Notes under the pieces: generated by a model
What the model saw: only the letters and a program-made list of their open reading frames with translations
Databases searched by the model: none
Told to the model about the DNA's origin: nothing
Position numbers and translations under genes: made by a program
In this document: positions 19,301-24,847 of the stretch, in pieces
Position numbering within the stretch: the stretch's first letter is position 1
How the letters are laid out: the number at the start of each line of letters is the position of its first letter
Origin: Phoronis australis
Lineage: Eukaryota > Phoronida > Phoronidae
Direction: 5' to 3'
Length of the DNA stretch: 24,847 nucleotides
Assembly: GCA_002633005.1 (NCBI GenBank)
Contig: NMRA01000009.1
Span: 3,459 to 28,305, forward strand

Positions 19301-22300
19301 TTGCGTTATTTCACGACTCACTTTTTATAAGGGTCATAAAATTTAGTCAAAACATTCTGTAAAAGTCCTATTGGGGAACGAGAATACCCAGGGTAATGAA
19401 TGAATGGCGCTCAACGGAAGAGTGATTATCTCTCGATAAAGAGTAATGAATAAATGGCGCTTAACGGAAGACTGATTATCTCTCGATAAAGAGTAATGAA
19501 TAAATGGTGCTCAACGGAAGAGTGATTATCTCTCGATAAAGAGTAATAAATAAATGGCGCTCAACGGAAGACTGATTATCTCTCGATAAAACGCATTCTG
19601 GTTTCTCTATTGGTTAATACCAAGGAAAGGTTGTCTTTAAAATTTGATTTCCTACTTTTCCAAAACTGGGAATTTTTTCAGAAGTCTGATTTACTATAAT
19701 TTGTACAACTGATAGCTGTAAATAAGTGATATCCCTTAGGGTAACTGTAAACCTTGTTTACCAGGTTGTACTTATGTGCAAATATTAAATTCTGTTAGCT
19801 CTAACCCCTACAAGGTATATATTTTCTGAAAAGTGAATAAATTTCCTGACAAAATTTATGATTCTTATTTACTTGTCTTTATTTATTCACGAGAAATGTG
19901 TTTTAGTAAAAAAACAAACTTTAGACTTTGAACAGAGATTTTAGAAATATTGTTCCTCCAATCATAGTGGACTTTTGTCAACACGTTGATAACGGCATTT
20001 TCGAGGGAACAGTATCTCAGATTTTTGAAATAGGCTTTTGTTTTTTTCACTAAAAACGCATATCTCGTGAAAAAATAAATACAAGTACAACCTGTTAAAA
20101 GGTTGACAGTTAACAGATTTCAAACGTGGATTCATTCGTTTCTAGTCTAAAAGGCCTTTAACTTAATGTAATGTCCTTTTTAGACGTTAGAAAAGTATGC
20201 AGTACTGAGGAATACGGCAGACAAGGCATTGTTAAGTTTTCTGACAAACTGGTTTACAAGAACAACGGAAACCCTGCCAGAATTCTAATACGCCACAATA
20301 ATAAAGGTATACGCAAGTAAGTCTCACCATCAACTTGGACTGAAAGAGAATAACCTGTGCTGGTTAAAGTAAGCACATGTTGTTTCTTAAGTGGAATCAA
20401 GATTGTTGCACACTGACTGATGCAAATGTTTTTGTAACCACTTACAGTAGAACTAACATCATGACCAGTATCGCTAACAACATGTTTGTATCCAAAACAA
20501 TTATGGTAACTGTTGCTCTTGTCGGGTATTCTTAGCGTCAGTTCTATATTCCTTTTAATGTTATCATCGCTATGGTTAGCATGTTGTTATTGTTATTATT
20601 CTTTGTTATATTTTTTTTCTTAACGTATTAGTCTTAGCAAATACGTGTAAGGAACTTGTCGAAACAGTCTTCTCATCATAAGCACTGACTATACACGAGT
20701 TCACAGTATTCAGATGAGAGTGTAGCGCGTGCTCTGGCGAGGTGACAACCTGGGTAAACAATCGAATTTTTAAATTGCGTTGAATGAGAAACCAGCAATA
20801 TAATGTAAATTCCTCAAAAAGCGAGTGAATGGCTAAAACAGCGCTTGGTTATAAATCTATGCCACCAGTGCGTGAATACAGCGGGGTTGCTTGGACAAAC
20901 AAAGTTTCATATTATTCATCAGAAGTTAGCTTTTATCCCTCAGATCTCGACTTCGTTCGTCAACCGATGCCGGGTGATTAGTGATAATGATATTTTGCGA
21001 TTATATCAAAGCTTTAATAAATTTAACACAATTTAAAGACTTGATTTTTCTTTTGTGTCGAGGGTTAATTAACGGTACAAATACTGAATCTGGGATGGAC
21101 TTCGCGAAAGCGTGGCCGACTTTGCACACGATCGATTTTAGCGACTTCATTGGCATCTCAACAATACATTCCAAAATATGATTCTCTGGCAGTGCTGTAG
21201 TGGGGCGTTGGCGCACGTAGGCGCAGCCAACCACCTTTTGGCATTTGAACGTAACGCCTACGCACCGTAAGTTACGTTCAATGCTCAAGGCGACACGATG
21301 GGCTTTGGGGGTCTACTTACCTCTAATTGTACCACTACACCACTGTTCTCAGGCAGAACAATGGGTTTGTGATACTCCTGGCAACTCTTTGATAATACAG
21401 TAGATATCTTTCGAAAACTGTTGGTTTTAACAGGCATTACTCTGCCGTCTACTGATAGGGGAAATGCACGTAAATTGGTTCGTTTGCTGTACTAAATTAT
21501 GTGTCCAAGACGGTGGACAAAACCATGAATATACAACAGGGCCATCCGGAACAACTGCGAGCAGTTTTCCGCACATTCTCCTCTCAAAGTTGTCCGTTAC
21601 CGAGGTTGGTCATGTAATATGTCAAAATAGGTCCAAGCGTTACTGTTTGAGTAAAAATATCTATACGTGTAAATCTATTCAGTAGATTAGAAGTACATGT
21701 GCCGTCTAAATTAATTCCACATCAGTGACCTAGTAACCTAACTGAAATGATAATCATTCCGCTATCGTTATACTTACCCACGTAGGCACATTTTGAGTGG
21801 GAAGACAGACTTAGTCCAAACAAACTAAAGCATTTCTTTACTAAATTTATTAAGAAGAAATGCTCTTTACAAATCTGACATAACTTTTAATACTGAAATT
21901 TTTCTTTCTATTAATTCAGTTGCTGGAATAACCCACGACTACAATATGGCGGTAACTTCCGGCTGCAGAACTAAAACTATTCTTCCTTCTCTCACCTGTC
22001 TAGGTGAAAAATCAAAATTCAAAATATACCACTGGCTACCAAAAAATTAATACCTTACCGTAATTAAACTTGCTACCGTTGTCGCTGTTATTACGAGTCT
22101 AAAACAATAGTAACTCGCCTGACTGGACAGCCTTTCCATTATCTGTCCGCTTCAAATTAATGCGATTTTTAAATCTCTCAATTCCGCTCAAAAACGATAC
22201 TTTAACTGCAACTGGCTCTATTAGCACATTATGTCGCTTTTAAAAAGGTATGGAATACGAAATCTCGTCAAAGATATCTGTACCATCTCGCAACGTCTAC

Positions 22301-23879
22301 TACAGAGTTATTCAATTTCCTCAGAAAAGTTCACAAAATACGTGCTAAGGAAAAACTCTGTAGTCACCACAGAGTTTCTAATCTCTGTCCCACTTAAGAT
22401 AAATGCTCGCAAGCCCTCACTGCCATTCGACAAACAGATGACTTACAAGATGGATATTAATGGCAGATTATCATATGTAATACCACTCCGAATCTGAGGT
22501 CGACAGCACAGTATGAGGCAAGCTAATGAAGCAAGCGGTTTCCTGAAAATATTTCAAAATGCAATTTTGAATATATTTGAATACTACGATACCTTCAATA
22601 GATAGATAACTGTTTATTCATCTTAAGAAATTGAACACAAAGTGATACAATTACTACCCGCAAATCGATAACATAATATGCAGGCAAATAAACAATCATA
22701 ATAACAATAAATATAAAAAGGATGGTTACTGACATATATCAAGAACACGACTTTAATGAAATTAGATACTACATCTATTAGAGAATATTCAAATCTAAGT
22801 TAAGTAGATATAATCCATAAAGTAAAACTAAAGCACGTTGGTTAATAGGTAAGGTGTGGTAAATGAAGGTGTATCAAGGTCATGGAAGATATGGACACGA
22901 TTCACTTGATTGACTGGACATTTAAGAAAAAACGCTATTTTAAACAGTTAGGGGTCACATCAATTGCCCCTTTATCGGACTGGCTGCTGTTTGAAGATGG
23001 CATTGTTTTGTTTACATCAAAGGTCAAAGGTCACATATTCCATAGAAGGGCAATGTTTTACGTCTTGTTATACCAAATAAGAAGACGTGCTTTGCTTTGT
23101 GAAAGATCATTTTTTTGAAATTTGAAACTAAAAGAAAAATGCTTTGGCATCAACAGTGATTCAAAATTTTTACGAACAAACTAAAAATACCTGGTGAACA
23201 GGATGAATTCTGTTTTAGCGGCAGATAACCACATTGAATGATGCAATTTTGTCTGTTTTTCGCGTTCCACGCCTCTTTAAACAATGGGAGAAGGAAGCTT
23301 GAGCAACTTTAACACGTATGACGTCACTCAGACGTTTGCACGTGAATGCTAACTACACTGATCGCTGAAACCAAATTCGAGCAGCATTTTGGAATGTTTT
23401 GACCACAGTTTTACAGAAAGATAAATCAGTTCGTTTAAAATGAAGTCAGCTAATTATTTACTTTCAGGATTATGTTTGGATATGGAGAGCACTTTTCTTC
23501 AAGCAGTAGTGGCAGTAGTGATGATGGTATCAAGTACACTTTGAACAAACTTGGAGCTAGCGAAGTCATAACTTCTGTAGACTTAGAATACGACTACGTC
23601 ATTAGACGAATCATTTTCCGCACCAATAGGAGGCGCCAGATCGGTCCGTTTGGATGTCATGGCCTGTTCCGGAAGCATATTAGCGGGACATCCCTGTTAT
23701 ACATCTCCGGCTCAGAAGATTCAAATCACGTAACAAGCCTGCAATTCCATTTTAGTTCCAAATGTGATGAGAACGTCTTGGAAAACTCTGTGCTACAGAG
23801 TTTACAAACGCCGACCTACGATTTGAACCCAAACCTGATGTCAAATGGTATTTCGATCAATTTTAGCTACCGGTACTAA
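13225..23879 (+). CDS. Secreted MAM domain plus jacalin-like lectin protein (six exons)
   Basis: Join of 13225-13312, 15083-15223, 15960-16169, 18443-18619, 20184-20316 and 23468-23879. Intron phases are 1,1,1,1,2 and the sum, 1,161 nt, gives 386 codons plus TAA. Residues 1-22 or 1-29 are a signal peptide. A MAM domain covers about 33-193 with the four family cysteines C35, C42, C113 and C193 and the GDIAIDDV motif at 179-186. Residues 194-236 are a linker, and a jacalin-like beta-prism domain covers about 237-346 (FRTN 300-303, GPFG 309-312, LLYISG 326-331), followed by a 40-residue tail with one sequon (N381). No membrane helix follows, so the protein is probably secreted. MAM domains mediate adhesion and jacalin domains often bind glycans, so an extracellular glycan-binding adhesion role is inferred. 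The exon chain was assembled by eye; extra or alternative exons are possible. Confidence 0.75.
13893..14132 (+). CDS. Possible optional exon between signal peptide and MAM domain
   Basis: An open segment bounded by acceptor cattgacag and donor tta|gtaagc. It starts and ends in phase 1 (240 nt), so it could be included or skipped without changing the frame, giving 466 residues if included. The peptide begins DWYKVKNEILDAF and has a cysteine cluster SSCANCFC near its end. I recognise no domain. The acceptor has a weak pyrimidine tract, and an open run of this length can occur by chance. Confidence 0.2.
14371..14463. repeat. 31-bp tandem repeat, 3 copies
   Basis: Three units start gtgtatacatgtatgcatgc and end atgaaatgtac; only the last base pairs differ. 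Each unit is made mostly of alternating purine-pyrimidine steps and short palindromes (tgcatgca, gtatac). Located in intron 1. Confidence 0.95.
14464..14570. repeat. Alternating purine-pyrimidine (TG/CG-rich) tract
   Basis: Directly after the 31-bp array lies about 100 bp dominated by TG, CG and CA steps (gtgtgcatgcgtgcgtgtac, gagtgtgtgtgtgcgtgtg, tgtgcgcatgcgtgtgcg). Such sequence is prone to Z-DNA. Open frames over this tract on both strands are low-complexity artefacts. Confidence 0.85.
14997..15074. repeat. 26-bp tandem repeat, 3 copies, next to an acceptor
   Basis: Units starting ctcact(g/a)ggtaaca occur at 14997, 15023 and 15049; the third is degenerate and pyrimidine-rich. The array ends about 8 nt before the acceptor of the first MAM exon, so its last copy supplies the splice-site pyrimidine tract. 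Confidence 0.85.
15083..15223 (+). CDS. Exon 2: N-terminal part of MAM domain
   Basis: The acceptor is atatcgcttttag and the donor catg|gtaggt; both ends are phase 1. The translation carries the MAM entry pattern: LTCNFDYSWCDF with C35 and C42 six residues apart, then FDWSRRSGNTPS and GTGPSVDHTSG, matching the family pattern of FDW followed by GP..DHT. Identification rests on these conserved motifs. Confidence 0.88.
15960..16169 (+). CDS. Exon 3: middle of MAM domain
   Basis: The acceptor is aatttttgtag and the donor caag|gtactg, phase 1 at both ends. It encodes GTYVYIESSSPRRSGDKARL, then the third family cysteine C113 in HCLTFFYHMHG, then GEHIGDLSV and RLWLTQ. This follows MAM order exactly (Y.YIE.S, ARL, CL.F.YHM.G, IG.L.V, LW). 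Confidence 0.88.
17201..17336 (+). CDS. Possible cysteine-rich alternative exon in intron 3
   Basis: An acceptor gttgactcactcag is followed by 45 open codons with five cysteines (GLPRCGDGINC, SCAVSGEQCYDEGC) and a strong donor, aatga|gtaagt. It enters in phase 1 but leaves in phase 2, so it cannot sit between exons 3 and 4 without breaking the frame and splitting the MAM domain. It may be a relic, an alternative end, part of another transcript, or chance. No domain recognised. Confidence 0.25.
17651..18160 (-). repeat. Degenerate retroelement-like fragment, copy 1
   Basis: This shares several blocks with 22621-23110 in the same order: gatacaatta(t/c)t(g/a)cccgcaaatcga, the ttactgaca(g/t)atatcaa region, tgtggtaaatg(g/a)agg, and tgactggaca. 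On the minus strand a short frame reads NNCPVNQIDRVQLLRLLQAL and continues to a stop, which looks like the C-terminus of an old protein followed by an AT-rich 3' region. The strand is chosen on that reading. The family is not identified. Confidence 0.5.
18443..18619 (+). CDS. Exon 4: C-terminal part of MAM domain
   Basis: The acceptor atcatgtag gives phase 1 and joins exon 3 to read RLWLTQ-GSSGDQWAKASIHL, the expected LW...G..G..W..A.V.L pattern. The exon continues with VTFEATTGISYRGDIAIDDV and closes the domain at ISKGSC (C193). The donor actg|gtaaat ends in phase 1. An acceptor at 18411 is also possible but would be phase 0 and would duplicate the LW segment, so it is rejected. Confidence 0.85.
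18775..19026. mobile_element. Dispersed TIR-type element, copy 4, most complete
   Basis: The left end ttggttgatttagacc and the right end ctaaatcaaaagttgg are inverted copies of each other apart from a few bases. Inside are subterminal ggtctcac, ccttgagacc, atgtctcaa and tttgagacc motifs in alternating orientation. At about 250 bp with no coding capacity it fits a MITE-type element. A target-site duplication could not be fixed by eye. Located in intron 4. Confidence 0.7.
19391..19590. repeat. 50-bp minisatellite, 4 copies
   Basis: Units run from gagtaatgaataaatggcgc to ttatctctcgataaa. Copies 1 and 3 have agtgattatc and copies 2 and 4 actgattatc, so the array may have grown as a 100-bp pair. 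Located in intron 4. Confidence 0.95.
19591..20183. other. Right part of intron 4; nothing recognised
   Basis: AT-rich sequence without open frames of note or repeats, running up to the exon 5 acceptor. Confidence 0.6.
20184..20316 (+). CDS. Exon 5: linker and first strand of jacalin-like domain
   Basis: The acceptor is atgtccttttag and the donor cgcaa|gtaagt. It enters in phase 1 and leaves in phase 2, matching exon 6. The translation gives DVRKVCSTEEYGRQG, then the jacalin entry PARILIRHNNKGIR, equivalent to the I.I....G.I.G segment that precedes the YG motif in exon 6. C211 has no obvious partner in the MAM domain. Confidence 0.8.
21245..21281. repeat. Perfect 11-bp inverted repeat
   Basis: ttgaacgtaac at 21245-21255 and gttacgttcaa at 21271-21281 are exact reverse complements with a 15-nt loop. 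Nearby cgtaggcg (about 21217) and cgcctacg (about 21255) add a second inverted pair, so a longer structured element is possible. Confidence 0.85.
22621..23110 (-). repeat. Degenerate retroelement-like fragment, copy 2
   Basis: Homologous in blocks to 17651-18160 (see that entry). On the minus strand it ends with gatgaataaacagttatctatctat, resembling the AATAAA-plus-short-repeat 3' tails of some non-LTR retrotransposons. The matching coding relic reads KCPVNQVNRVHIF and is then frameshifted. The plus-strand open frame at 22882-23118 lies in this repeat and is not a gene. Confidence 0.5.
23468..23879 (+). CDS. Exon 6: most of jacalin-like domain, tail and stop
   Basis: The acceptor attatttactttcag gives phase 2 and completes Lys250. 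The segment carries IMFGYGEHF, a serine-rich loop, LGASEVITSVDLEYDYVIRR, IIFRTNRRRQ, IGPFG, HGLF, SLLYISGSEDS and LQFHF. These follow the jacalin/ZG16-type order of E.I..V...Y, L.F.TN, PFG, F, L.YISG, LHW. In the loop where many plant jacalins have a sugar-binding GxxxD, the aligned positions are D334 and V338, so that motif is absent. TAA at 23877-23879 ends the protein. Confidence 0.85.
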
Positions 23880-24252
23880 ATCTTGACCGACCAACACTAC
23901 ATGTACATAAAGATTATGTGTCCATCGAATCTTCTTTTTACACTTTTTTATAAAGTTGAAAACAAAGTAATATTAATCTTAAGGTAAATATAAGATTGTT
24001 TCCGTAACGTATATCTTCGGGAACAATAAGTTGCTAGACGGAATCTCCCGATGTTAACCAACCGCCTTGTTCTTCCTAGTGAAGAAATGGAACTGTTCCA
24101 TTTCCACATAGAAAGGTAGTAAAGTCAAGGTAATAATTCAGGTAAATTGATATTTTTGACATCAGTAATTAACTCTCGTGGATGAATGACTATGTCTAAT
24201 CAATATGTTATAACTATTTTGTCATGTGATTCTATTTTTTGTATTTTTACAG
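23880..24252. other. 3' UTR and intergenic or intronic sequence
   Basis: No canonical AATAAA follows the stop closely; variants cataaa near 23907 and tataaa near 23950 could serve. No other gene is visible before the next exon. Confidence 0.4.
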
Positions 24253-24276
24253 AGTCTTTTTCACGTCTAATTTCAG

Positions 24277-24440
24277 ATACACATGCCCGTATTGGTATGG
24301 ATCGACTGTCTTCCCAGAGAACGCTCAATGTGGAAATAGCAGTATTCCTAGACACAGCGTATGCTCACCACTTCTATCACTATTCGTCATTGAAATCAGG
24401 GAGCAATCTGAGAGCTCATGTTGTTCAGCTACTCAGGAAG
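24277..24440 (+). CDS. Exon of a probable reprolysin/ADAMTS-like metalloprotease gene
   Basis: The acceptor tctaatttcag (an alternative at 24252 has the same phase 1) and the donor caggaag|gtatct bound 54 open codons ending in phase 0. The peptide includes RTLNVEIAVFLDTAYAHHF and ends RAHVVQLLRK. The order of a hydrophobic VE.AVF.D..Y strand followed by a helix ending in VV.LL resembles the first strand and helix of the reprolysin (M12B) catalytic domain. The HExxHxxGxxH zinc site would be in a later exon outside the window, so catalytic activity cannot be judged. It follows the stop of the MAM-jacalin gene and so belongs to another gene on the same strand. Confidence 0.4.
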
Positions 24441-24735
24441 GTATCTTTTTGAAGGAAATGTGAAACGAAAAGTCATTTTGGAGATTTTATCTTACCCTAT
24501 AACATTTGACGTTTTCGCTAGTATCTAGTCGACAAGACATCCGTGAAAGGCGTAAATAACGCATACGTTGTACTGAACACACATTTCTCAAGTTGCGGGA
24601 TTTAAAACTTCCCGAAGGTTATAAGTACCACATTCCATGTAATGTAAAGTCACCTGTGTATATCTTTGCCATGGTTTCTCGTAAATGCGTGTACAACACG
24701 TGTTTTAAAAAGCGGCTAAAACCCGTCTTCTAGCA

Positions 24736-24847
24736 CATAAACCAACTTTTGATTCAAACCACCTACTGTTGATGGATTGTGAAATTGGTCTTAATTTGTT
24801 CAGTGCAATTGCATGAGGGCTCGAACGACCCCCCCCCCCCATTTGGC
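24736..24847. mobile_element. Dispersed TIR-type element, copy 5, cut by window end
   Basis: The left end ataaaccaacttttgattca, then aaccacctactgt and attggtcttaatttgttc, matches the start of the other copies. The copy runs into a C-run and the window end, so its length is unknown. Confidence 0.6.

Larger units (their letters stand above)
20317..23467. other. Intron 5 of the MAM-jacalin gene
   Basis: It holds a hairpin at 21245-21281 and a degenerate repeat copy at 22621-23110. Open frames at 20845-21288, 21464-21685 and 22231-22497 have no splice or family support and are not called. Confidence 0.6.

Noticed and set aside
21464-21685. Open frame with GPSG and Cys residues, considered as another MAM or lectin exon
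   Set aside because: Motif order does not match MAM or jacalin, and the flanking acceptor is out of phase with exons 5 and 6.
22231-22497. 88-codon plus-strand open frame in intron 5
   Set aside because: No family pattern or suitable splice sites, and it is not needed because exons 5 and 6 already join in phase.

Overview
The window looks like nuclear DNA of a multicellular animal, most likely a marine invertebrate. It is AT-rich and gene-poor, with short exons bounded by GT/AG sites, long introns, many minisatellites, small inverted-repeat elements and degraded repeats. There is no operon structure and there are no prokaryote-type genes. The phylum cannot be told from the sequence. One ambiguous base lies at 9017.

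The left part (1-12,500) is mostly repeat DNA. It holds a 39-bp array cut by the window edge (1-252), a 27-31-bp array (555-864), and shorter arrays at 1737-1829, 2430-2509, 2661-2789, 7266-7469, 8279-8617 and 11784-12013. It also holds a perfect 20-bp-arm hairpin (7139-7188) and a hAT-like non-autonomous element (9002-9298). Two minus-strand gene pieces stand out: a probable terminal exon at 1993-2139 with an AATAAA right behind its stop, and an apparently intronless 296-residue protein with a signal peptide and two immunoglobulin-like domains (3179-4069), also followed by an AATAAA.

The right part (about 13,060-23,900) is one plus-strand gene that can be assembled by eye. Six exons (13225-13312, 15083-15223, 15960-16169, 18443-18619, 20184-20316, 23468-23879) join with matching intron phases (1,1,1,1,2) into a 1,161-nt reading frame of 386 codons plus stop. 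The product has a signal peptide, a complete MAM domain with all four cysteines, a short linker and a jacalin-like beta-prism lectin domain. It is predicted to be a secreted adhesion/lectin protein. Its introns carry more minisatellites, a dispersed inverted-repeat element and two related degenerate retroelement-like fragments. Two other open segments (13893-14132 and 17201-17336) could be optional exons but are poorly supported.

After this gene, at 24277-24440, lies one exon of a different plus-strand gene that resembles the start of a reprolysin/ADAMTS-type metalloprotease domain. The rest of that gene is outside the window.

A dispersed element family with ends like ACTTTTGATTTAGACCA and internal GGTCTCAA/TTGAGACC motifs occurs at least five times. 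In two copies the interior has expanded into a minisatellite.
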